From: Membranipora membranacea
Taxonomy: Eukaryota; Bryozoa; Gymnolaemata; Cheilostomatida; Membraniporidae
Assembly: GCA_914767715.1 (NCBI GenBank)
Contig: OU612067.1
Coordinates: forward strand, 5,022,001-5,086,000
Direction: 5' to 3'
Length of the DNA stretch: 64,000 nucleotides
Made by a program: the position numbers and the translations under genes
Notes under the pieces: model-generated
Seen by the model: the letters and a program-made list of their open reading frames with translations, nothing else
Told to the model about the DNA's origin: nothing
The model's database searches: none
Part shown: in pieces, positions 48,401-59,054 of the stretch
Layout of the letters: each line of letters opens with the position of its first letter
Position numbering within the stretch: the first letter of the stretch is position 1

Positions 48401-49618
48401 TCAATGCTAATGCTCCATATAGTGTCCTGTCTAGGTTTATATTAAGTCTATGAATACAACCGAAAAGTCCATATTCTGAGGCCCTCACACAGTTTTATGA
48501 GTTTAATTGAGTAAAGCTCTGAAGAGAAATCTCGGCATACGTGACTCTCTTTCTAATCTGGTACTGAGGGATTTGGAGGGGAGTTGCTGCCTACTTCTTG
48601 CGAAATCGGGCACTCAATATATTGCTGTAGGCCTAATTTTAGCTATGGTTTACCTCTTCAATTTTCTCAATCGCGTAGCATTAGCATGTAATTTTTTTCA
48701 CAAGGAGACAACCCTCACTTATGATCCAACTCATCTGAGAGATGTCCTTGTTGTCGTACAGGCTCAGATACTTTGCAGAGATGCCATGGAATTTAAAATT
48801 GCAATTGGATTAAAAGCTATGGTTGACTGTGTATTTTTTATAGTAAGAGTTCTATTTCATGCATCAACATGGGAAAAGCTAGATATTTGATGATATTCTC
48901 TGATATTTACAGATTTGAAATCGGTGATATTTTTGATTTGTGGGATTATACTGCTGATACCAGGAGGTAGGGCAACTTCAAATTATATCTCAGATGATAG
49001 TCTTTGTGGCAGTCTACCCTGTCCAAATACAGAGATCTATTTTAGGAGCTACATGTTTTGGTTTAGTGCTTTTGGTTGCTCATTTTTGATAGTAATTGTC
49101 TTAAGTAGTAGTACTGCGACCACAGCATTGAATATCAATTGGTGTTGCAACAAACATATTTGACCGCACCTCTCCCTTCCTTGACCGACATCAATTTCTT
49201 ATTGTGTTATCTGCAAAAATTGGTCTTCAGATTCTGATATGTCTATGTAATGAGAAGGATCAGATCATGACCAAGAAAAATGTGTAGATGAAGACATATT
49301 TTTCTACTTCCAGCTTCGTGCTTTTATGAAACTGAATATATGCCACTATCAGTATATCAATTTTAGCCACGTCAGAAATACTCTATTATGCAGGCTCTAG
49401 CTTTGACAAACTCATACGCCACCAACTTTATAATCATAATGGATTGATAGTTAGGTAAATTTTTTTTTGTAGTGATTCTCATCCTCTTTTATTTTTATTA
49501 TTGTTCACCGTTTTGTTTTACAGGATATCACTTTTTATACATGGCCCTTGCTGTCTGTCAAGTAAGAGGTTTTAAGTTCAGCAAACTGCCGACTCTAAGA
49601 ATAGACACATGGTCGTAG
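45428..49618 (+). CDS. TMEM134/TMEM230-like (DUF872) two-TM protein
   Basis: Well-supported last three exons: 47784-47849, 48913-48966 and 49524-49618, all joined in phase 1. They encode FMFGLAVGSYEMSQGRAFHD (first TM and loop), DLKSVIFLICGIILLIPGGY (second TM) and FLYMALAVCQVRGFKFSKLP, stopping at 49618. The F.x.G...L.PG.YH....YCAV.G.RGF...LP pattern is the hallmark of TMEM134 and TMEM230, small membrane proteins of endomembranes with two helices and a cytosolic N-terminus. A likely first exon is 45428-45778, starting MAEDNDDNILIDLDEEQTPQ and ending at TCT|GTGAGT. A coding-like exon at 46424-46513 (SEWSAEDQLDEIDYDQ) lies between, but its phases fit neither neighbour, so an exon is missing, a donor is different, or there is an indel. 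Confidence 0.6.
47978..47985 (+). repeat. Left target duplication of P-like MITE
   Basis: AATACACC, matching AATACAAC at 48453-48460 at seven of eight positions. Confidence 0.6.
47986..48452 (+). mobile_element. P-element-related MITE in TMEM134-like intron
   Basis: A 467-bp element starting CATAGACCTAATAATAGACC and ending in the inverted form (GGTTTATATTAAGTCTATG), the same terminal sequence as the THAP-bearing element at 5.2-7.7 kb, including ACCTAGACAGG. It is flanked by an 8-bp duplication with one mismatch. Nearly the whole element is one palindrome: TTGGAAGGTGTAGAAGCAAT near the left end mirrors ATTGCTTCTAGACCTTCCAA near the right. No coding capacity. It sits in the intron after exon 47784-47849. 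Confidence 0.8.
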
Positions 49619-50980
49619 CATACACACATCTGATTGAATAGAGAGAAAAGTTGGTGACTGCCAGCCACCTTGCCATTCATCAAAGTGGAAGCTGAAGAGC
49701 ATCCTTGGCCCTAAGAATCAAACATAATGTGCCAAAATGAAACATGACGGAGTAGCTAAAGTTACTACTCCTGTGTTTGAAGCTAGTATCAAAACTGCAA
49801 GAAAAGAATCACTAGGCTCAACATCAATGCCCGTCTCTCCTCATGAGCTTCCATAATTGTGCTCATTAGCTTATTCATCTGTCATTTTCCTACCCCTTTA
49901 CCTCCTTGAGTTAATGCATATTTTGTGATATTGAACGCTAGTTATGTTTTTGTGCCTCCAAACCGCCCGATCAGTTCATTCCCCTCATTATAATTTACAT
50001 TTCTTGACATATTTGTGTACTCAGTCTTACCAAGGAGTTAAAGACTCCTTGGTCTTACACATAATTTTTATTTTATTGTTCTGTTCAGTATTTTTATACA
50101 GTTTTGTTTTCTTTACCCAGGACGCTATTGGATATCACCATGAGCATGTGACCTAAAAGTTTACAATCTCTTTGCATAAAGACATGTTATATTTTGACAC
50201 ATTGGCAGCATTATTATTGGAGATTTAAAGATGCATCACTCCTGCTGATCCTGTAATGCTACAAACTCCCTGCACCCACAATGTAATTGAAATGATTTTT
50301 AGAATGAAGAGTTATCCTCTCTGTATCAACAAATGCAATTTACCTACGTTCCGCATTGAAATCTATCGGAACTTCGAATAATGAGTCCACAGACAACAGT
50401 GCCGAAATATTCCACATTTGTTTGAGTTCCCTCAATTTTGGGAAGAAATTTACAAAGTCCAAGCTACCTCAGGAAATGGATTTTTGCTATCTGGAGCACA
50501 AAATTGAAGGTCGTTGGAAGGTCATTTTAAGGTAGGCGTGTACATTTATTTGTTTGTAAACAAAACCACATGGGCGGCATCTTTAGATAATAGATGTGAT
50601 GTTTGTTTTGTATGGAGTAGAGTTTGATGTAGCCTGTCCATGTATGCTAGTTATGTAATATGAATGCAGCGTGTCGAGTCTAGTGCTATGTGCATCTGGT
50701 TTTTCTATTCCTCACTTCATTTCCAATTCAACCATGCTCCATGCTGCTAGCGTGTCTATCGGAATGCAAAATTGAACAGGGTATGAGATATGTGAACCAT
50801 AGAGCATTCGCTGCGAACAAGAAATTGAATTCAATAATTCCAAATGTTCTTTGTGGTAGTACCTACTAATATAGGATATCAAGTTGTCGGGACATTTCCG
50901 GTTTCCGTAGAAATCACTGATTCTATCAAGGAAGCTCTCAACATGCTTTCAGAGTGGAACACATGTTGGAAACCAGCTTA
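49619..50980. other. Non-coding stretch
   Basis: 3' flank of the TMEM134-like gene, then intergenic sequence. No supported exon or recognised repeat. Confidence 0.35.
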
Positions 50981-50984
50981 CTGG

Positions 50985-51125
50985 TTAATGGATTGACAAA
51001 TGACTATTCGTGGTGGAATGTCCTAAATGTGGGGAGTGGTGTCACAAAGGGTGCATCCGAATTCCTCCTACTGCCCAATAACAGGGGCATTAGAGAACTT
51101 ACATGTAGTCCATGTATTGAGAGAG
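50985..51125 (+). pseudogene. PHD-finger remnant
   Basis: One frame reads ECPKCGEWCHKGCIRIPPTA, the central C-x2-C...W.H..C core of a PHD zinc finger; a second frame reads ELTCSPCIERG, its final C-x2-C pair. A frameshift near 51070 separates them. PHD fingers occur both in chromatin proteins and in ORF1 of CR1-type LINEs; with LINE debris next door, the latter is likely. Too short to decide. Confidence 0.5.
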
Positions 51126-51490
51126 GGATAGCTGTGCTCTAAACATTTTTATTGTAACTTTCTCAGATATGGGAATTTATAGCATTGTTTTTTTGTTTGC
51201 ATTCTTTTATATCCGCTTTTTATTTGGCAGACATCATCTTGGTCAGTATTTGAATAATTTCTGATTCACGTGGCAAATGCACATCTATTACCATGTTCTG
51301 TCTAGTTTAACATTTTGTTGTTAGTGTTCATATATAATAAAGCTAAATTTGCATTTACCAATCATTGAATTCACTAGCACTAACATAGTCTGAGCCCCCC
51401 AGACTTTGCCCCCTGTCCGACGGCCCCAATCACACCAGTAAGGTATTTCCCCTAATTATGGACAGTGGGAAATCCCTAACATAGTTACAA

Positions 51491-51528
51491 CAGAGACTAT
51501 AGATATATCTATATATCTATAGTCTCTG
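51491..51528. repeat. 38-bp perfect hairpin
   Basis: CAGAGACTATAGATATAT and its exact reverse complement, separated by two bases. Could be a terminator-like fold or the remains of a foldback element. Confidence 0.85.
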
Positions 51529-51703
51529 GTTACAATCAGTTGGGAGGTTAATTAACATTTAACAATCACCCACCGAACAAAGCTTGTCAAGACAGGCTAC
51601 AACCACCCATATGCTGGACATTGGCAAAGTATTCTTACCTCAATTACTTTAGAACACTCGTAAACTACCAATGTCAGAATTCTGGCACGTAGCCATTCCA
51701 AGG

Positions 51704-52155
51704 TTAATTTTGTTGAGATCCTATCCGGAGGTCCCTTATGCTTCGTGGCAGGAAACTGTTATGATTAACGGCAGACGATGCCTGGATAGAGGTGGGCTCT
51801 CCTCTATTAGCTGCCCTTGTTTTTATAGTTGCCTGCGATCTACAGTTTACAAGTTCATCATAGTCAGTGGATAGGGTATCATGTTTATTCTGGTCTGAGC
51901 GAATTCTCATCAGGAGTGATATTCTATGGGCTTAACGTCTCTCTTGTAGAGTCTGGATTCCAAGACTAGTACGTGCCTCTGTGACGCCATGTCTGCCTTT
52001 GATATCTTTGATGAATCTCACTGCTTTGTTTTGCACTAGTTCAAGATCCTCTATAGAGGCATTGTCAGACGGGTCCCAGAGTACATCTGCATATTCAAGC
52101 TTAGGGCGGCATAAGCTCGTGTACGAAAGTAGTTTTGCCTTCTCAGGAGCTCCAT
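51704..52155 (-). pseudogene. CR1-type LINE ORF2 C-terminal fragment
   Basis: Minus strand from about 52155 downward: CRPKLEYADVLWDPSDN, EDLELVQNKAVRFIKDIKG, TSLGIQTLQERR, an in-frame TAA, AHRISLLMRIRSD, and finally FLPRSIRDL, the closing motif of CR1/L2/Jockey ORF2 proteins (FFPRTI..WN). Stop after GSQQN at 51704. Only the C-terminal domain is left. It is related to, but not the same copy as, the fragment at 1.65-2.17 kb. Confidence 0.8.
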
Positions 52156-52167
52156 GTAGCGTGTATT

Positions 52168-52200
52168 CAATGAACTAAACCTCTGAGGTTTAGTTCATTG
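52168..52200. repeat. 33-bp perfect palindrome
   Basis: CAATGAACTAAACCTC and its exact reverse complement around a single central T, at the upstream edge of the LINE fragment. It may mark an inverted duplication made during truncated LINE insertion. Confidence 0.85.
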
Positions 52201-52767
52201 GTGTATTTTATACAACCTAGAGTCTTGTTTGCTCTTCCCATAATAATGTAAAGACATGTAAGTCCCATGGGCCCAAGCCCATTGTCTGATCAGTTGTAGA
52301 ATGAATTTTTTTTTTTCAAATTAAATTGGTGTCGGTGATATCATCACTCTCTAGCCTGTCTTGACAAGCTTACTTATCAGAAGCTTTCAGTTACTGACCT
52401 TGTTAAGAAGATAGTGCTGTTGATGAGAAATGTCAAAACTTGATTTTAAAAATCGATGTATGAAAAATAAGGGAGTTCAACCGAATATAGGAACGAACTG
52501 AGAAAAGACGAACATGTACAGGGACGAAACAAAAATGGGGAAGAAACAATAGTGGGGACGAAACGAATGGCATTCAGTGCAGTAATCATTTGAAATTCTG
52601 TCACTGTCAGCGTCTACGTTATGCATTGCCTAACGTCCCAGTAACAATTCAGGGAAGCTGCTTGGCAGGTCGGCTCATTTGCATCTAGAGTTACATATAT
52701 GTATACTTATCCAATGGCCATTATCACAACATGGTCAGTGACTAGTCAGGGGGCATGTTCAAATGAA

Positions 52768-52867
52768 GACTAGATCTAGAATTAATCGTTATATTGATTG
52801 ATATCACCATCATATATATATATATAATATATATATATGATGAGGTCAATTAATTCGAGATCTAGTC
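52768..52867. repeat. Small foldback element with (AT)n core
   Basis: Arms 52768-52786 and 52849-52867 are reverse complements at 18 of 19 positions (GACTAGATCTAGAATTAAT). The centre contains ATCATATATA...TATATGAT. About 100 bp in all, with no coding capacity. Confidence 0.75.
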
Positions 52868-55275
52868 TATGTCATATGTTCAAGCAGGTGAGGTTGATAA
52901 CATTGAGAACCTGTCAGCACATCCTACTACTAATTGAGATGAGATGATATGTGATTATATTTCTAAAACTTTTAGAATTAGATAGATGGAATGGTAACTT
53001 TCAAGCAACTTTTGTGTCATGACTACAGACTCATAAGCAAACTTGGAAGATTGTTTTCAAGCCACTGGACTGTCTTGACTCCTCACAACTCATACACTCA
53101 AAACGGATTAGTGCCTAATTCATCTGTGATCTCACTCCCACATGTCATGGCCACCCACTCAAATCTAGCTGATAGACAGCCTGTTTTTATAGAAGAAAAA
53201 GACAGGTAAGATTCGACTCTTTCACCTCATTGTTTTTTGTTCTCATTATTGTATTATTAGAACAACGAAAGAGGCTCGGTATTTTAAATCCATTTCAGGT
53301 TTTATGTGTTGCGACCCTATAAGGGTGGTAGGTCTTTGGTAGATCTTTGCATGTTTGCATCTTTTCATTCAGGCCACCTATGTAGATCTACACATTTATC
53401 TCATAGTTTGTAAAGAAAACTTTTTTTTTTCTTTCTTATAATGTAACATATTATAGGGGAAAAAATATGGGGCGCTTCACGCATTTGTAACCGAAAGTGA
53501 CGATCAACGCCACTGTATATGTTGTTTGGCAGTCAGGGTACTTGCCATAGTATTAGATGTTGTTAATCTGGTGCAGAATTGACGAACAAATGAAAACCAT
53601 CACCAGGAAATTGTTAGAATTTCCACAATGGACGACATAGGTTAGTGATAGGGAGGTGGGAGGGAAATTGACAGACTTGTTTCTTTCAAGACCGGCGTGG
53701 TGACCGGATGTCAGATAGAAGGAAAGAATATGTGAGTTACATAAAAGCCTATCATTGGCTGTGAACAGTAGTTCTAAGAAAGCCTATCATTGGCTGTGAA
53801 CAGTAGTTCAAAGTTTTCCTTACCAATAAGTTTTCCTTAGTTGGTTGAGGGAGGGCAACTTTTTATTCAGTTGACCCTGGATTATTTGTCATGTCTTGGG
53901 ACTGATTGCCAAGACAAGGAGAGTGTTATAAGGGCAGAAAAAAATCTTTTTTTTTGTACCAAAAACTTAATTTTTTTCTGTGATTGTAGGTTTGATTGTG
54001 TTGTGCTGAGGATTGGTGATGTCAAACATCAATGTGCCGATGGAGACTTTGAGGAGAGACTTGTAGGTATGATGATAATTTACAGTTATTTCTTGCCCCC
54101 AACTTTCTAATATGTGGTAACTTTCTCACTGGTACAACTGCCATGAGGAGGTTGTACTAAAGAAGGCACTGAAACAGCGCTTGACTCATGCTTTCTAGCT
54201 GTATACCTGTGTGCTGTGCAGTGGTACGCGCACCACTGTATGTTGTATCTCAAGAGGACGCCTTGATTTTAATAACTCTTATCTTCCCATTCTAAGCCTA
54301 TTCTTTCTCTTATAGCATCCATGGGAAACTAGAAGAACACCGGTGTCAGAGCACTAACTGTGAGCATACCATCAAACTTGGCATACCTCAATTGATTAAG
54401 GTTTGTTCCCAATGAACAATGTGTTATAAATGTCATAAGTAAACCTCTAACGATAAAATGTAACCTAAAATAGCTGCTCAAAGCATCCACATATTATTGT
54501 TTTTATTATTATCATTGTTTGTCTTCATTATATTAGTGACCCTTTCCACATAAACCACCATCATAGAATGTGTTGGTCAGTTCATATCCTTCCATTCAAA
54601 TTCAATTGGTAAATTCATATTAACGATGTTGATATTGTGCTTTGATTGCAGTTGGGATTTGACTTCCATCATGCTAAGCCGGGCTATGTTCTGATGCTGA
54701 TGTGGCTGAGCCCAACAGAACCTGATAACTTTCCTCACTATGCTAACCATTACATTGGTAAGTAAATGTATTGTAATAACTAATTGAAAAGTTACATGAA
54801 TCTTATGTGCTCGCTTGATTTTTGTGTTATCTATGCATTATCTGACTGGCTCTGCTGTATTTTGGTTATCTACAGGCATATCTGGGTTCGTTGTAAATGA
54901 TGAAGACAAGGTGCTTGCCATCACGGAGAAGTTTGGGGGAGTCAAAGCTCTGTGGAAGCTTCCCGGCGGTGGAGCCCTTACAGGTAAGTTGTCAACTACT
55001 CAAAGCAAATTTGCACATGATGAATTGAGAACATGTACCTAAGAATGTAAGTTCAAGATGGTGAAACTTTAGTGATATGTGCTTTAGGATATGCCCAATA
55101 TTGATCGAACAAAAAAGAAAATATTTTTTTGAGCATTGTCGGACTAGTATCAAATTACACAGAACAGTTAAAAAATTTCTTTTCTTTCTTTCCAGCATTG
55201 ATTAACTACACACTCCATATAGCACAACAGACAACCACTGCTGTTTCTGGATGATTTGTGAATAATATTTGTAAC

Positions 55276-55524
55276 CTGGGGGGTCTTTCAATTAGAAACA
55301 GCCAAAATCACAATCTGATCGCTCACTCAGTGAGTGAGCGATACCTTCTAAGGGTCTCGCTTTCAGATCGCTCAGTCAGTGATGGAGCTATATACATTCT
55401 GAGTGAGCGATTTGGGAACGATTTTGTCTAATTGAAAGACCAAGTGAGTGATAATTTTGAGGGATGTGATAGTGATAACTAGCATAAGTAAAGCATCGCT
55501 CTTTCTAATTGAAAGACCCCCCTG
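55276..55524 (+). mobile_element. hAT-like MITE in NUDT6-like intron
   Basis: About 249 bp. The ends are inverted: CTGGGGGGTCTTTCAATTAG on the left, and TTTCTAATTGAAAGACCCCC plus CTG on the right. The CAGGGG-type end resembles hAT elements. An internal palindrome reads CGCTCACTCAGTGAGTGAGCG. The flanking octamers (TTTGTAAC and AATGATAC) match poorly, so a target duplication is not shown. Confidence 0.6.
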
Positions 55525-56308
55525 AATGATACCATTTAGCTATGTATTCAGTAAACCGAGCACATAAACTTACTAAAACACTAAATTGCCCCTCTGTCCA
55601 ATGAAATGTGATATTTTAAGGACCGGCCAATCACCTATACGGTAATGATTTGGACTCAGCACAAAGGTGCCCAAGTTTATGATGTCACACTCCGATCAAT
55701 AGGTTGTGAAATTTAGCATTCTAATGTTTGGTGGACCTCGAGGCAAAAACAAGTATCTACCCGTTCTATAGGATACTCTATGGCCCTAGTCCTCAAGCTA
55801 TGGCTCATGAGCCCTAATGCTCAACTTAAAATATTGGTGGCTCATTTGCTTGTTTCAAAATTTCGCACATTACATTGTGCAAAACTGACATGAACGTCAT
55901 CATTCATCATCAATATCACATGGTCGGATATAGTGTCTCTGTTCCATACTCTCCATCCATTAAAGATAAACACTGGTCAGAACTAACTGAGGTGCACACC
56001 AAGTATCTCATAGTGGTAGCTATTGCAGAGACACTTGACCAGACTGCATCAAAATAACGCCTTAGAAGCAGTGCCAGGGAAAATTTGAATTATTTAGTAA
56101 ATTTACCAATTAACATTAACATGATTAACATACAATATAATAAGGGAATAATATTAGGTATTATACTAGCACAATCTTAAAAGTTTCCTCATCATAGCTT
56201 GTTTCACACAGTTTGAAACGTCCTTGCAAAACCATCACCATTTAGTTAGTGTTACATAAACCTACCTGAGGTTAGGTACCGTGCAATAGTGATACTGGGA
56301 AGCAGAAC

Positions 56309-57358
56309 CTACTTATTTATGTAATTGAGGATTTGCTCCTCTGTTGGCAGTCTCGGCTTTTCCTCTGATATATCTCTGGTCGGAATGAAAGATGGCGTAA
56401 GCGTTGTACATGTCTGCTTCACTAGGGGTACAGCTGAGGAAGTTTTTGGAGCTCCTAGAGGCCACATATACTAAAAGTAGAAATAAACAGCTCTAAAATT
56501 ATGCTAGTCTTTAAGATCTTCATAATTATGTTATCATTCCTTAATGAATGCCTGTGAAATTTGAAAACGGAAGATAATCACAATATAAAGTACTTATGTA
56601 CTGCCGGTTTAAAAGATGTTGGCCTAGTTATTGAATGAACGGACATCGGTAAGGAATTTAAATGCGAAGAAAAGTTAATATTGAGATTTTCTTTGGGGAC
56701 TTATCAGTGTAAGAGTCCTTTAGAGTTGTTTTTGAGAAAGGGAAAATGTTGGCATATTTAGGAAATTTACCAATTACAAAATTCCAATGAAAAAAGTTCA
56801 GTCTTACCCGCTTCCCATCCTCTGTGATGTAAATAGGTACGGCCTGAACTAGAGATGCAGAGCTGAAGCGTTTTCCTGTCTCATTAGAGCCCTGCGACAT
56901 CAAAAATTATATATGATAGACACATACAACTATTTTGTCACAAACTACACTTTGATTCATGGATGCTGCACATGCTTATAAATTATTGTACAAGTCACAA
57001 TTAATTAGATATTTGTGTTAGACAGTTGGCGGTGAGAAATGGATAGCGCCTAGTGACATGTCAGGGATAGTGATGGAGAGTCAACAAATTATATGAACCA
57101 GCCATTCATCATCATTAAAAAAAAACCAAACATATACAATAATAAAAATAAAAAAACAATAATATGAACTTTTGAATAGACAAAAAGTGAGCAGGAGGCA
57201 TGTATGGATTACATGTGAACGTTCCAGCCATTGAGCTCATTTGGTTTAACAAAGACGTCTCACAGACTAGTGGGCTGGCTGGGCTGCTGTTTACCTCCAT
57301 GCTGCTCTCTGGTTCTGTTTTTTCCTCATCCTCATAAAAGATAATAATGTCTGATAGT
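56309..57358 (-). CDS. Unidentified small gene, antisense inside NUDT6-like intron
   Basis: Three minus-strand exons in consistent phase: 57295-57358, 56808-56891 and 56309-56470. They sit between good acceptors (GAAAACAG, GTCGCAG, TACTTTTAG) and donors (ATGGAG|GTAAAC, AAGCGG|GTAAGA). The joined protein reads LSDIIIFYEDEEKTEPESSM, SNETGKRFSSASLVQAVPIY, ITEDGKRYMWPLGAPKTSSA and ends PTEEQILNYINK before TAG at 56309. It is hydrophilic and acidic, with no membrane segment. The 5' exon enters in phase 2, so at least one more exon lies above 57358 and was not found. All three exons lie in the 3.4-kb intron between exons five and six of the NUDT6-like gene. Confidence 0.6.
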
Positions 57359-59054
57359 CTGTTTTCAAAAGAGAATCACAAGGGTCTAAATTTAAAGCAA
57401 ACATTAACGATAATAGAAATAAAAAACAATTAATGTAAATATTTGAATAACTTAGCACAGACATGGTTGAACTAATCCTAGGCTTGGCAGTCCCCAAACT
57501 CCATCGGTTCCCTGAGAACAGATCATAGAACATTGAAACATAAAGTGGCGTGGAGGGTACCAAATATCCCATTTAAGCCAGTACGTTAATTGTTTGCCAA
57601 TGTTTACCGTTTGCTATTCCCATGCCGATGTTTAACCCATCCAGCATAGGATACTACCAACACACCTTGTTCATTTTCACATCATGTGGCGCTGTGTTAA
57701 CTTCTCGACTAATCAGAATAAGAAATGGCATGGTCACATTTTAAAAGAAATTAGCCTGGGAATCAGGCCAGCAAGGAGACCTTGTCTCTATTCTGAATTG
57801 TGTTGGATATTGATTCTCCGGTGACACCTACTTATGTAACAGTATGATCGTGGATTTCTGGATGGACCCATGTGCTTGTGTTGTGGCTTTGTTTTGAATG
57901 ACTGATGAGTTTTGGTTTTTTTTAATTTATTTTTTTACTGTTGTTGTGTGGAGAAATGGCACGGTCACATTTTAAAACACATTACACACCCAACCTGAGT
58001 AGATAACTTCAATTTGGTAACTAAATCTCAGTCAAAAAATACAACAGATTTTATCTTGAAGTTGTCCAATGAGGTACAATGAGAACATGACTCCGGCACT
58101 TTCAAAAAACACAACACAGAGTAAGGATATAACCTAACTCTGTGAACATGAAGTTATTGTACAAACTCCGCTTACAGCCGGCTGGTGGGCCAGTTCTTAC
58201 CTTCCGACCCTTAATCAGGCTCTTATCTTATCATTTGGAGATTTGAAGTTGGCTCTTTGCATAAAAAAAGGTTGGCTCTCAGGCTCTATGGTATATGGTA
58301 TGATATTAGGTCATTTCTGTATTGACTGAACAAGTTCACAGTAGTGTACTGACTGGTTTCAAACTTGTTTATATCACATATCACCAGGATGTTGAGTTTG
58401 TGCTGAGCCTGTTTGTTTTACGTTCAGTTGAAGACTTGGCTGAAACAGCAAAACTGTGAGGTGTTTGAGGAGACAGGAATACACTGCGAGTTTGTTGGAA
58501 TTCTCGCCTACTAGACATTTACACAAGTTTAGATACGGGAAGTCTGAGTTTTACTATGCACGCCTCATGAGAGCCACCTCAACAGAAATTAAAAGATGTA
58601 CTCAGGAAATATCTGACGCTAGCTGGCTCAAGGTAATGTCTGAAATAATCACTTGGCTGGAGTTGGTCTAGGTTTTTGCGCAACCTGATGTGTTGTCATA
58701 CCATTACTTTTAAAAGAGCTATTCTCATGTCGTATGTCGGTTGCAATGAGTCAGCTACATGTTGTTAGAAGTTGTGAGACTGTTTTAATAGAATTTGATC
58801 TGAGTTTACTCTCTTGGAGATTGGTTGTGGTCACAAAGTAGTTCAGTTATAATAACTGTGTTCTAACAGTTAACAGTTATAAATGAATTTTGATACTGTT
58901 AGTATAAACAACCATAATTGAATCACAGATTATTCAACATTGTGACATCATGTTACAGATAGAGGAATATGGTGCCCAGATTCACTCACTAAATCTTGAA
59001 AACATATCTGGACTACAAAAAAAAAAGGGAGACTCATTACTGAACATAAAATAA

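Larger units (their letters stand above)
52991..59054 (+). pseudogene. NUDT6-like Nudix hydrolase gene with frame breaks
   Basis: Seven exons: 52991-53205, 53990-54062, 54316-54400, 54652-54757, 54876-54983, 58428-58632 and 58959-59054. The start MVTFKQLLCHDYRLISKLGR is basic and amphipathic, compatible with mitochondrial targeting. Then FDCVVLRIGDVKHQ and FEERL, LGFDFHHAKPGYVLMLMWL, PHYANHYIGISGFVVNDEDK and LWKLPGGGAL follow the NUDT6/FGF2-antisense family order, with the Nudix box continuing in exon six (EDLAETA, EVFEETG). Exon six carries two extra bases: one inside the Nudix box and one before RHLHKFRYGKSEFYYAR. The phases of exons two and three also disagree by one. So either this is a recent pseudogene or the sequence has small indels. 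An intact protein would hydrolyse nucleoside diphosphate derivatives. Confidence 0.65.
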
